Shown in pieces: positions 1-7,424 of a stretch of 64,000 bases of DNA. Under the pieces are notes generated by a model, which saw only the letters and a program-made list of their open reading frames with translations, was not told where the DNA came from and made no database searches. Position 1 is the first letter of the stretch, and each line of letters starts with the position of its first letter. This stretch comes from Colimorpha_A sp900556615 (GTDB lineage Bacteria > Bacillota > Clostridia > Oscillospirales > CAG-272), in the NCBI GenBank assembly GCA_963598415.1, contig CAVBUH010000067.1:1-64000 (forward strand), written 5' to 3'. Position numbers and translations under genes: made by a program.

Positions 1-28
1 GATCTGCAATAGACTGCGTCAATGAATT

Positions 29-115
29 TTATTGAACATCAACAAGGAAATCTTCTACCACAGCTTCAAGATGAATATGTATCTGCCCTATTAGAAAATA
101 TATTTCCATCTTCAT
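29..115 (-). CDS. possible 28-residue protein coupled to the XRE regulator
   Basis: The start codon overlaps the stop of the upstream regulator gene in the arrangement TAATG, which is typical of translational coupling. The product would be a small acidic, hydrophobic peptide (begins MKMEIYFLIG). I recognise no family. Such a short frame could be open by chance, so only the overlap supports it. Confidence 0.25.
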   Translation of the reverse strand: MKMEIYFLIGQIHIHLEAVVEDFLVDVQ

Positions 116-348
116 TATACCATCTCTTTCAATGGCGTAAGATCTCCTATATCCATATCAAGTGCATTACTAATCTTAATCACAGTATCAAGTTTTGGGA
201 TGGATTCTCCGCTTTCAATATTGCGTATTTCTCTGTCACTCATATCAATGAGTTCTGCAAGCTTTTCTTCGGTCATTTTTATGCCTATTCTTTTTATGTG
301 AAATATTTGACCATAGTTTGTAGTGTCGTCTGTTTTCTCATTTTTCAT
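115..348 (-). CDS. XRE-family helix-turn-helix transcriptional regulator, 77 aa
   Basis: A small DNA-binding protein consisting of little more than one HTH_3 domain. The motif runs from about residue 23 to 72: a first helix containing KMTEEKLAELIDMS, a recognition helix DREIRNIESGESIPKLDTV, then the typical ISNALDMDIGDL ending of Cro/CI-type domains. The start follows an AGGAGG-type ribosome binding site on the minus strand (350-359). A TATAAT-like -10 lies upstream near 383-388. No effector domain is present. Its target is unknown; autoregulation through the palindrome at 413-430 is possible but inferred only from position. Confidence 0.8.
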   Translation of the reverse strand: MKNEKTDDTTNYGQIFHIKRIGIKMTEEKLAELIDMSDREIRNIESGESIPKLDTVIKISNALDMDIGDLTPLKEMV

Positions 349-412
349 ACTGTCCTCCTACAATATTATTGCAGACCACTATTATATTGTATCAAAGGAA
401 CATACGAATGTG

Positions 413-430
413 GAGGAAACGCATTTCCTC
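413..430. promoter_or_regulatory. short perfect palindrome upstream of the XRE regulator
   Basis: Arms GAGGAAA and TTTCCTC are separated by CGCA. The palindrome lies about 65 bases upstream of the regulator start, so it could be an operator. It could also form a weak hairpin. No second copy was seen. Confidence 0.3.
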
Positions 431-563
431 TTTCGCCCTTTTTTGCAATTTTCTTTTGACAAACATTTCGGGGGGAATTTATTATCTTAATAGCATTTTT
501 GTGTATTTGTAAATAAAAATTTTTTGCCATCTTTTACTTGACAGATACAAAGCTGAAAAAAAG

Positions 564-592
564 TTGCATTTGCCGAAAAAATATGTTATAAT
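564..592 (+). promoter_or_regulatory. sigma-A promoter for the DUF4321-maf-lepA genes
   Basis: TTGCAT at 564-569 and TATAAT at 587-592 with a 17-base spacer, 45 bases upstream of the first start codon. Confidence 0.7.
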
Positions 593-636
593 ACCCATGT
601 TATGATTACATTAAAAAACCGGAGATTTCAAATTTC

Positions 637-897
637 ATGAAAAACTCACTTATTATGCTCTTTTTCGTTTGCGCCGGAATCGTTTTCGGTTCCCTTGTTG
701 CTCATCTTTCAAAGAGCGTGGAATGGCTCTCTTGGCTGTCCTATGGAATGGAATTCGGAATAACCTCCCCTTTCGTCCTCGATTTGAGCGTGCTTACTCT
801 TACGCTCGGAGCAACCTTTAATCTGAATATTGCCATCATTATTTTTGTTGTTGCCTCTGTTTTCGCCGGGCTCTGCGTAACGCGCAGAAAAAGATAA
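637..897 (+). CDS. DUF4321 small membrane protein
   Basis: An 86-residue protein with a hydrophobic N-terminal segment (about residues 4-24) and a second one at about 58-80, ending in a basic VTRRKR tail. This matches the DUF4321 family of Firmicutes, which is often found beside maf as it is here. The function is unknown. GGAG stands 9 bases before the ATG. It is the first gene after the promoter at 564-592, and maf follows after 21 bases, so the two are probably cotranscribed. Confidence 0.75.
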   Translation: MKNSLIMLFFVCAGIVFGSLVAHLSKSVEWLSWLSYGMEFGITSPFVLDLSVLTLTLGATFNLNIAIIIFVVASVFAGLCVTRRKR

Positions 898-918
898 ACC
901 TGTTATGATAGAAAAGCT

Positions 919-1506
919 ATGAAAAAAATTATTCTCGCATCAAAGTCTCCGCGACGCCTCGAACTTCTTCGTATGCTCGGACTAAATGTCGAAACAGCAA
1001 TTCCGACTATCGATGAAAGTACCGTCGAAGCAGACTCGCCGACGCATCTTGCCGAAAAACTGGCAAAGCTCAAGGCGGAAGACGTTTATAAATCATTTCA
1101 CCCGGAAGGGAACCCGGTAATTGCCGCCGACACACTCGTTGAAATCGGCGGTAAAATTCTCGGAAAGCCGCGTTCCGTCGCAGAGGCGGGAGAGATGCTC
1201 CGACTCCTCTCCGGTAAGCTTCACTATGTTCATACCGGTATTGCCGTTATATACAGCGGTACAACCGCTTCTGCAGTCGAAACCGCCTCGGTTCATTTCC
1301 GAGAGCTTTCAAACGAAGAAATTGACAGCTATATTATGTCGGGGGAACCCATGGATAAGGCGGGAGCATATGGAATCCAGGGGCGCGCCGGTGCTTTCGT
1401 AGACAAAATCGAAGGCGATTTCTTTGCGATAGTAGGTCTTCCGCTCTGCCGGCTTGTCACCCTTCTCGGAAATACAATGGGGCTTGCTCTATCAGATTTT
1501 AAATAA
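919..1506 (+). CDS. maf: Maf-family nucleoside triphosphate pyrophosphatase
   Basis: Maf proteins hydrolyse non-canonical or modified nucleoside triphosphates to monophosphates and are also linked to septum formation. The N-terminal signature ILASKSPRRLELLRMLG (residues 5-21) is diagnostic. The conserved AADTLVEIGGKILGKP segment (about 70-85) carries the catalytic aspartate, and the K-AGAYGIQG segment (about 147-155) is also conserved. At 195 residues the length is normal. The ribosome binding site is weak, which suggests translation linked to the DUF4321 gene. lepA follows after 77 bases. Confidence 0.93.
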   Translation: MKKIILASKSPRRLELLRMLGLNVETAIPTIDESTVEADSPTHLAEKLAKLKAEDVYKSFHPEGNPVIAADTLVEIGGKILGKPRSVAEAGEMLRLLSGKLHYVHTGIAVIYSGTTASAVETASVHFRELSNEEIDSYIMSGEPMDKAGAYGIQGRAGAFVDKIEGDFFAIVGLPLCRLVTLLGNTMGLALSDFK

Positions 1507-1544
1507 CATTTTTACATGGTACTATTGACAACACACCGAAAATA

Positions 1545-1569
1545 AAGGAAACTTTCGTCTACACGAAAG
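1545..1569 (+). promoter_or_regulatory. hairpin between Shine-Dalgarno and start of lepA
   Basis: AAAGGAA (about 1544-1550) is followed directly by a 7-bp perfect hairpin, arms CTTTCGT (1552-1558) and ACGAAAG (1563-1569) with loop CTAC. The Shine-Dalgarno is too far from either lepA start in linear distance. Folding out the hairpin brings it about 6 bases from the TTG at 1575 or 15 from the ATG at 1584. Translational control is an inference. Confidence 0.4.
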
Positions 1570-1583
1570 CATGGTTGCAAAAT

Positions 1584-3395
1584 ATGTCAGACAGACAGAC
1601 AAAAATCAGAAACTTTTCAATCATCGCACATATAGATCACGGCAAGTCTACTCTTGCCGACCGGATTCTGGAGCTTACAAGAACCGTTTCAAGCCGGGAA
1701 ATGGAAGCACAGGTTCTCGATAATATGGAGCTTGAGCGGGAGCGCGGAATAACCATAAAGGCGCGTGCAGTCAATCTCGCTTATACTGCCTCCGACGGCA
1801 AAACTTATATTTTCAATCTTATCGATACGCCCGGTCATGTGGATTTTAATTATGAGGTTTCCCGTTCTCTCAACGCGTGCGAGGGCGCGCTTCTTGTGGT
1901 TGACGCCACTCAGGGAATAGAAGCGCAAACGCTTGCAAACGCCTATCTTGCCGTTGACAGCAATCTTGAAATCATACCGGTAATAAACAAGATTGACCTC
2001 CCTTCCGCCAATATTGACGGTGTACGTAAAGAAATCGAAGATGTCATCGGCATCCCTGCGGAAGACTGTCCCGCTGTTTCAGCCAAAACCGGACTTAATA
2101 TCGAAACTGTACTTGAGAGAATCGTTACCGATATTCCCGCTCCCGCAGGCAATGAAAACGGAAAACTGAAATGTCTCATATTTGATTCTTATTATGATTC
2201 CTATCTCGGTGTTGTGGTACTTATCCGTGTTAAGGAAGGAACTCTCCACGCCGGAGATAAGGTAATGCTTATGAGCAGCGGTTCGATTTTTGAAACGGTT
2301 GAAGTCGGTACGCTTGCCCCCTTCGGGCTGAATCCCTGTTCTGTTCTTTCCGCGGGAGACGTCGGTTATTTCACGGCAAGTATAAAAAACGTTTCGGAAA
2401 CTCGAGTAGGTGATACCGTTACCTCAGCCGACATCCCGGCAGATTCCCCTCTTCCCGGCTTCAGAAACGCCGTTCCTATGGTTTTTTCCGGTATATATCC
2501 TGCTGACGGAGCAAAATACAATGATTTAAAGGATGCTCTGGAAAAGCTACAGCTCAATGATGCCGCCCTTTCCTTTGAGCCGGAAACATCTGTCGCCCTC
2601 GGATTCGGATTCCGCTGCGGCTTTCTCGGTCTGCTCCATATGGAGATCATTCAGGAAAGACTTGAACGAGAATACAACCTTGACATCATCACTACCGCGC
2701 CAAGCGTTATCTACGAAATTACAAAGAAAAGCGGAGAGATTGTCCGTATAGACAATCCGAGTAATTATCCCTCTCCCGACGAGATTGAAGCAGCCGCCGA
2801 GCCTATGGTAAAGGCGAGCATCATTACGCCGCCCGAATATGTGGGAAACATTATGGAGCTTTGTCAGGACAGACGCGGTAATTTCATAGATATGAAATAC
2901 CTTGATTCAAGCAGAACCGAGCTTCATTACGAGCTTCCCCTGAACGAGATCGTCTACGATTTTTTTGACGCGCTGAAAAGCAGAAGCCGCGGTTATGCTT
3001 CTCTTGACTATGAGATAAGCGGATATGTTCCGAGCAAGCTCGTCAAGCTTGATATTCTTCTGAACGGCGAGATCGTTGACGCGCTTTCCTTCATCGTCCA
3101 TGAAGAAAAGGCTTATGCAAGAGCAAGAAAAATTGCCGAAAAGCTTAAAGATAATATTCCACGCCAGCTATTTGAGATCCCGATCCAAGCGGCAATCGGC
3201 GGCAAAATCATAGCGCGCGAAACCGTCAAGGCGCTCCGTAAAGACGTGCTTGCCAAATGCTACGGCGGAGATATTACAAGAAAGAAAAAGCTTCTTGAAA
3301 AACAGAAGGAAGGAAAAAAGAAAATGCGTCAGCTCGGCTCGGTTGAGGTTTCGCCGGAAGCGTTCATGGCGGTTCTTAAGCTTGATGAGGAATAA
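1584..3395 (+). CDS. lepA: elongation factor 4 (LepA), ribosomal back-translocase GTPase
   Basis: A translational GTPase of the EF-G superfamily that acts on the 70S ribosome. Visible motifs: P-loop AHIDHGKST near residue 15, switch II DTPGHVDF near 81, NKIDLP near 137, and the LepA-specific C-terminal region with CYGGDITRKKKLLEKQKEGK followed by QLGSVEVSPEAF. That last block separates LepA from EF-G and BipA. From the ATG at 1584 the protein has 603 residues, the usual length. A TTG at 1575 in the same frame would add three residues and fits better with the hairpin-shortened Shine-Dalgarno spacing, so the exact start is uncertain. Confidence 0.97.
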   Translation: MSDRQTKIRNFSIIAHIDHGKSTLADRILELTRTVSSREMEAQVLDNMELERERGITIKARAVNLAYTASDGKTYIFNLIDTPGHVDFNYEVSRSLNACEGALLVVDATQGIEAQTLANAYLAVDSNLEIIPVINKIDLPSANIDGVRKEIEDVIGIPAEDCPAVSAKTGLNIETVLERIVTDIPAPAGNENGKLKCLIFDSYYDSYLGVVVLIRVKEGTLHAGDKVMLMSSGSIFETVEVGTLAPFGLNPCSVLSAGDVGYFTASIKNVSETRVGDTVTSADIPADSPLPGFRNAVPMVFSGIYPADGAKYNDLKDALEKLQLNDAALSFEPETSVALGFGFRCGFLGLLHMEIIQERLEREYNLDIITTAPSVIYEITKKSGEIVRIDNPSNYPSPDEIEAAAEPMVKASIITPPEYVGNIMELCQDRRGNFIDMKYLDSSRTELHYELPLNEIVYDFFDALKSRSRGYASLDYEISGYVPSKLVKLDILLNGEIVDALSFIVHEEKAYARARKIAEKLKDNIPRQLFEIPIQAAIGGKIIARETVKALRKDVLAKCYGGDITRKKKLLEKQKEGKKKMRQLGSVEVSPEAFMAVLKLDEE

Positions 3396-3416
3396 TCACC
3401 GTTTCATAAATAAATG

Positions 3417-3445
3417 TTGACACAGACAGCATTATAATGTATAAT
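3417..3445 (+). promoter_or_regulatory. consensus sigma-A promoter for the HPr-like gene
   Basis: Perfect TTGACA (3417-3422), 17-base spacer and perfect TATAAT (3440-3445). This predicts strong constitutive transcription of the short downstream gene. Confidence 0.85.
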
Positions 3446-3491
3446 AACTACAGTTATAAAATATTCGGAGCAGAGAAAGGAAAAAGAATCT

Positions 3492-3716
3492 ATGAGAATC
3501 AAAATCAGACTCGATACCATGTCAGAAGTCAATTCATTCGTAAACGCTATGACCAAAAGCGGTGCTCAGGTATTTCTCACCGATAAAAACAGAGACTATA
3601 TCGTCAGTGCAAAATCATTGCTCGGCGCAGTTTATTCAATGGAATGGGACGAAATTTGGTGCGAATCCGACGAAAATATTTATCATCTCGTAAGCAAATA
3701 TGCTGCGGATGAGTAA
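3492..3716 (+). CDS. HPr-family-like protein lacking the phosphorylatable histidine
   Basis: A 74-residue protein with the HPr fold signature SAKSLLGAVYSM (about residues 39-50), which corresponds to the conserved Ser-46 region of HPr (KSIMG). The region where HPr carries catalytic His-15 has no histidine, so it cannot work as a normal PTS phosphocarrier. It resembles the Clostridia HPr-like proteins of the form MRIKIRLDTMSEVN. A regulatory or Crh-like role is an inference. The gene is monocistronic, between a perfect promoter and a strong terminator, which implies high expression. RBS AGAAAGGA lies upstream of the ATG. Confidence 0.75.
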   Translation: MRIKIRLDTMSEVNSFVNAMTKSGAQVFLTDKNRDYIVSAKSLLGAVYSMEWDEIWCESDENIYHLVSKYAADE

Positions 3717-3757
3717 ATATTGACTTGGCGGCTAAAGCCTTATTCATTCAAACCAAT

Positions 3758-3793
3758 AAATCGGGAATTGTCTGTTTGGACAATTCCCGATTT
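3758..3793 (+). terminator. intrinsic terminator after the HPr-like gene
   Basis: A perfect 15-bp stem (3758-3772 with 3779-3793) closes a TGTTTG loop. The T-run is at 3806-3812, 12 bases after the stem. It also covers the end of the minus-strand remnant, so it may once have served both strands. Confidence 0.8.
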
Positions 3794-4041
3794 CAGTTAT
3801 CGGTTATTTTTTTACGAACCAATATTACGGCGGCAGCGATAAGCATGATAACAGCGATTATAATGATTATTGTCGGCGCTTTATTTGCGTTTTTTATGTT
3901 GTGCATCGTTATTTTATCGGAAGCCGCGAAAGATGTAGTGAACTCATCGGAAGCTTCTGTGTTTTCGGTATCGATAATTCCCGCAGAACCTGTACGGGTT
4001 AGAACATAAATACTAAAATGATCCGTGTTGAAAGTTATGTC
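3793..4041 (-). pseudogene. C-terminal remnant of an anchored surface protein
   Basis: Reading leftward from 4041 the frame gives ITFNTDHFSIYVLTRTG, the hallmark ending of large Firmicutes surface proteins (a TDHFS-YVL motif). An acidic linker, one hydrophobic span (PTIIIIIAVIMLIAAAVILV) and a RKK tail ending at a stop at 3793 follow. The frame is closed upstream by TAA codons at 4042-4044 and two codons further back, and there is no start codon or ribosome binding site. This is therefore the decayed 3' end of a lost gene. The opposite-strand open frame over the same bases is an antisense shadow. Confidence 0.6.
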
Positions 4042-4112
4042 TTATCCTTAACCTCAGAATGTTAAGTCAAATGCAACAAATTGCCGAAAAAGATTACTTC
4101 AGGCGTATATTG

Positions 4113-4153
4113 ATATGCACCCCCAAAAGTTAGACACTTTTGGAGGTGCATAT
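4113..4153. repeat. 18-bp inverted repeat resembling insertion-sequence ends
   Basis: Arms 4113-4130 and 4136-4153 match at 17 of 18 positions around TAGAC. The sequence CCCCAAAAGTTAGACAC resembles the termini of IS3-family (IS150-type) elements. No transposase lies nearby, so this is at most a solo end or scar. It sits at the left border of the carbohydrate island. Confidence 0.5.
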
Positions 4154-4214
4154 TTCATAGCAAAAAGAGCCAGAATTTCAAGAAATATAGTGCAAGATTT
4201 AAAATTTTATTTTT

Positions 4215-4850
4215 TTAGGTACAGATGGATTCAATTAAAGATACTGCACGGGCGGTCATGTCACGAATTTCATTGAACTTGCCGGCATTTATCAGATCTT
4301 GGCTGACCATGAAAGAGCCTCCGCAGGCGACAACAGACTTGCAGCTTAAGTAGTTAGCGATATTCGACTCATTGATACCGCCGGTGGGAACAAAGCGGAG
4401 ATGACGGTAAGGAGCGGACAGCGCCTTGATCGCTTTTATACCGCCGTATGTTTCCGCGGGGAAAAATTTCACAGTATTGAGTCCGTACTGCATTGCCATC
4501 TCAATTTCCGAAGGAGTGACACAACCGGGAACAATAGGAATGTTGTTTTCGGTACAGTAACGAATCACTACCGGATTTGCGCCGGGACTGACGATGAACT
4601 CAGCACCGGCTGCGACAGCCAGCTTAACCTGTTCTACCGTCAAAACGGTGCCTGCTCCTACTAGCATATCCGGGTGATTTTTTTTGATGATAGCGATAGC
4701 CTCAGCAGCGCAATCAGTACGGAAGGTGATTTCCGCCACCGGTAATCCGCCCTCTATGAGTGCTTCTGCCAACGGCAAGGCATCTTCTACCTCTTCAATT
4801 TTGATGACGGGAAGCAGTTTGTGTATTGCAATGCGATCCATAACGGTCAT
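4215..4850 (-). CDS. eda: KDPG/KHG aldolase (2-keto-3-deoxy-6-phosphogluconate aldolase)
   Basis: A class I aldolase that cleaves 2-keto-3-deoxy-6-phosphogluconate (or related 2-keto-3-deoxy acids) to pyruvate and an aldehyde. The family motifs are present: AEITFRT with the catalytic glutamate and phosphate-binding arginine, GAGTVLT, and NTVKFFPAE with the Schiff-base lysine. The start at 4850 is chosen because AAGAAAGGA lies 9 bases before it; the 10 extra residues upstream begin with TTG and have no ribosome binding site. It is the last gene of the leftward operon. Its neighbours suggest a substrate made by lactone hydrolysis and oxidation rather than the usual Entner-Doudoroff route. Confidence 0.92.
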   Translation of the reverse strand: MTVMDRIAIHKLLPVIKIEEVEDALPLAEALIEGGLPVAEITFRTDCAAEAIAIIKKNHPDMLVGAGTVLTVEQVKLAVAAGAEFIVSPGANPVVIRYCTENNIPIVPGCVTPSEIEMAMQYGLNTVKFFPAETYGGIKAIKALSAPYRHLRFVPTGGINESNIANYLSCKSVVACGGSFMVSQDLINAGKFNEIRDMTARAVSLIESICT

Positions 4851-4866
4851 GACAAGGGTTCCTTTC

Positions 4867-5835
4867 TTACTTTTGAACAAGATATTTTTTGTTTACGATG
4901 TATTGGTTGGCAGCACCGGTACCTTCCAACAGGGCAAAGAGATTTTCTATCGACATGAGTGCCATTCCTTCCACCGCTTCGCCGGTGTGAGCGCCAGCGT
5001 GAGGAGTGGTAATGACATTGTCAAAGGAATAAAGACGATGAGGGGCGGGAGGCTCCGTTTCAAAGGCATCAAGCCCAATTCCGTAAATCTTACCGTTCTC
5101 AATATACTCGGCGGCGGCATCTTCATCGATTAACCCCCCGCGGGAGGTGTTGATCAGAATTACGCCGTCGCGCATTGCTCGGATACGGTCACGATTGATG
5201 ATATTATGTGTTTCTGGGGTATGGGGAATATGAAGGGAGATGATATCGGAGTTCTCCAGAACCTCATCCAGTGTGCAAACTTGTACACCGTTGGCCTCTG
5301 CCCAGTCGGTATCCATATATGGATCATACGCCTTGACGTTCATGGAGAAACCTTTACTGCGGCAAGCCAGCGCTTTCCCTATGGCGCCGAGTCCGACCAC
5401 GCCAAGAGTTTTGCCATAGATTTGCTTGCCGTTCTCACGGCTCCAGCCGTCCGATTTAACGGCAGCATTCAAGGCAGGAAGCCTTCTCGCACAAGCAAGC
5501 ATCAGCGCAAATGCAAGATCCGCCACCGATTGGGTGTTGGCACCGGGAGTGTTGGTTACGGGAATGCCAAGGCGTCCTGCCGTCTCCAAATCTACCCGTT
5601 CATAGCCTACACCGTAGCGGGAAATCGCCTTCAGCTTGGGGGCATTTTCCAGAACAGAGGAGGTGATGTTGTCGAGACCGGCAAGATAGCCATCAATGTC
5701 ACCAACCAGCGGAAGGAGATCTTCTTCTGTGAGGGGCTTGCCGGTAGTGTTGAGAACCAAATCAGCTTTAGAAGAAAGGATATCCAGCAATGGTTCGTTT
5801 TTGCATAGAGAGGTAGGAGTTACCAAAATTTTCAT
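4867..5835 (-). CDS. D-isomer-specific 2-hydroxyacid dehydrogenase (SerA-like)
   Basis: An NAD-dependent 2-hydroxyacid dehydrogenase of about 322 residues. It carries the nucleotide-binding motif VVGLGAIGKALA, the catalytic arginine in NTSRGGLIDEDA, the glutamate in DAFETEPP and the histidine in TTPHAGAHT, in the canonical order. It lacks the ACT regulatory domain of long 3-phosphoglycerate dehydrogenases. The ATG at 5835 follows GAGGAG, which is formed by the last two codons of the upstream cupin gene. It probably oxidises or reduces a sugar acid in the same pathway as the KDPG-type aldolase next door; the substrate is not known. Confidence 0.88.
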   Translation of the reverse strand: MKILVTPTSLCKNEPLLDILSSKADLVLNTTGKPLTEEDLLPLVGDIDGYLAGLDNITSSVLENAPKLKAISRYGVGYERVDLETAGRLGIPVTNTPGANTQSVADLAFALMLACARRLPALNAAVKSDGWSRENGKQIYGKTLGVVGLGAIGKALACRSKGFSMNVKAYDPYMDTDWAEANGVQVCTLDEVLENSDIISLHIPHTPETHNIINRDRIRAMRDGVILINTSRGGLIDEDAAAEYIENGKIYGIGLDAFETEPPAPHRLYSFDNVITTPHAGAHTGEAVEGMALMSIENLFALLEGTGAANQYIVNKKYLVQK

Positions 5836-5840
5836 CTTGA

Positions 5841-6431
5841 TCACTCCTCGGCACGCCACTTGGGATTGTCAACTATTGTGGGGGTTCCATTTTGTTCGAC
5901 GATTAGCTTGCGATAACCCTTTGTCTCAATCGTTCCGTAGTTATGACCGGCATCGCCGCGGAAAACAAAGAACGTGACAAGAGGAGTATTACCGGTGTTG
6001 ATGCTGCGGTGTGCGTATCGCTCCGGTACATAGAGCGCCTCTCCGGGGCGAAGCTCGGCAACCTTCACATCGCCCTCGGGATTTTCCATCATCATATAAC
6101 CTTCACCGGACAAGCAATAGTAAACCTCTGCCGTTGCAAGAATGGTATGAAAGTGCCCCTTGGTCATGTTATATTCGGCACCGACTTTACCGGGATAGGT
6201 GATACTAGTACCGAAAGCAAGTTGCCCAGCTTCCTCAGGGCAACCAAGCTCATAAAATTCATAAACTAAACGGTCGCCTTCCGCCATTGCCTTATCATAG
6301 GCATCAGAGTCGCAGAACATTCCTTTCATTTGAGAAAGCATTCTCTTGGTGGATTCACCTTTTTGGGAAAGACCGTTTGTTCGATCAAAATCAACCGAAA
6401 ACGGGAGCATGAAATCAAAGTTGTTTGCCAT
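5841..6431 (-). CDS. cupin-type glucose-6-phosphate isomerase
   Basis: A metal-dependent cupin phosphoglucose isomerase (the archaeal-type GPI family), unrelated in fold to the common Pgi enzyme. The cupin motif KGHFHTILATAEVYYCLSGEG carries the metal-binding histidines and glutamate; the second motif PERYAHRSINTGNTPL follows. The start at 6431 gives 196 residues and has AAAGGAGG just upstream; the longer frame to 6530 reads into the neighbouring gene. Its presence in a sugar cluster suggests aldose-ketose isomerisation of a phosphorylated hexose or a related sugar. Confidence 0.85.
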   Translation of the reverse strand: MANNFDFMLPFSVDFDRTNGLSQKGESTKRMLSQMKGMFCDSDAYDKAMAEGDRLVYEFYELGCPEEAGQLAFGTSITYPGKVGAEYNMTKGHFHTILATAEVYYCLSGEGYMMMENPEGDVKVAELRPGEALYVPERYAHRSINTGNTPLVTFFVFRGDAGHNYGTIETKGYRKLIVEQNGTPTIVDNPKWRAEE

Positions 6432-6444
6432 AGTAGCCTCCTTT

Positions 6445-7380
6445 TTATACACGTCCGCAGATTTCGGCGGATTTTTTTTCAATGGCGTCAAAAAGCTCGG
6501 GTGTGAGGTCGAGATGGAAAACCTCGGCAATGACCTGAGTCCAGCCGTGGAGAAAATAGATCCAGCCGTCCTCTACATAGAGATTGCGTGCTTCCTTCTG
6601 CTCAAGAGCCTGATGCATAAAACGCAGATCACCGCGATAATTGAATTCCCAGACAAGGCTGTTTTCTGGAAAAATACAGTCATCCGACAGGGGTGAACCT
6701 GGACGGTCCTTGCCAAGACCGGTGGCATTGATAATCAGTGAGTTAGGAGCTAATGTCGAAAGAATCTTATCGGCTTGCACCGCCTCGGGGGTCAGATAGT
6801 ATTCGGTATTGGCATTCGGATTGATCGCATTGAACATTTCCTGAATGGCAAGAAGCCGAGGCTCGGAGCGATTGGAAACCACGATACGTTTCGGGAGCTT
6901 ATCTTGTTTCAACAAATAGGAGCCTATCGAGATAGCGCTTCCTCCGGCACCGAGAATATAGGCATCCCCGCCCTTATCCCAGAAGTTCTCGGGCAGAAAA
7001 GCTTCAAGAGCAAGACCGCTAGTAATGGGATCTTTTGCATATCCCTCAAGGCGTCCTTCTTTTTTGGAGATGGAGGAGAGTTCGGAGAACATAACCGCAT
7101 AGGGATCAAGATATTCGAACATATCTTTGCAGGCATTGTATAGATCGATCTTATGGGTGGTAACCAAAGCGCCAAGGGAAAGCTCATCGTTCTTGATAAA
7201 ATCTACGACTGCGCGATACTCGGCGGGATCGGCGTGAATGGGCAGGTCAATCCCCTTAATCACGGCGTCAATGCCGAGAATCTTTGCCCAGTGCGGAAAC
7301 AGTGTCATAATCGAGGATTTCCCGGTGGTTACACCGATAAAATACATGGTTGGGACTTTTGCTTGTTCGGGAAGTGTCAT
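6445..7380 (-). CDS. shikimate/quinate dehydrogenase-like oxidoreductase (AroE family)
   Basis: The fold is recognisable from ALVTTHKIDLYN (the VT-HK substrate-binding motif with catalytic lysine), YAKDPITSG (the conserved aspartate region), YILGAGGSAISIG (dinucleotide binding), VVSNRSEP and IINATGLGKDRPGSPL. At about 311 residues it is longer than biosynthetic AroE (about 280), with an atypical N-terminus and a C-terminal tail. A biosynthetic role is unlikely here because no other aromatic-pathway gene is near. An oxidoreductase for a polyol or sugar acid is inferred. The ATG at 7380 is preferred over 7392. Confidence 0.78.
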   Translation of the reverse strand: MTLPEQAKVPTMYFIGVTTGKSSIMTLFPHWAKILGIDAVIKGIDLPIHADPAEYRAVVDFIKNDELSLGALVTTHKIDLYNACKDMFEYLDPYAVMFSELSSISKKEGRLEGYAKDPITSGLALEAFLPENFWDKGGDAYILGAGGSAISIGSYLLKQDKLPKRIVVSNRSEPRLLAIQEMFNAINPNANTEYYLTPEAVQADKILSTLAPNSLIINATGLGKDRPGSPLSDDCIFPENSLVWEFNYRGDLRFMHQALEQKEARNLYVEDGWIYFLHGWTQVIAEVFHLDLTPELFDAIEKKSAEICGRV

Positions 7381-7424
7381 AATTCTTTCCATCCTTTTTA
7401 TATAAAATATTTTGTTGATTTTTG

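Noticed and set aside
22..459. 145-codon plus-strand frame at the left edge
   Set aside because: It runs antisense over the XRE regulator, whose domain, ribosome binding site and length are all convincing; the plus-strand product has no recognisable features.
3725..4009. 94-codon plus-strand frame with hydrophobic stretches
   Set aside because: It begins inside a strong terminator hairpin, has no ribosome binding site, and is antisense to the surface-protein remnant, which explains its hydrophobic pattern.
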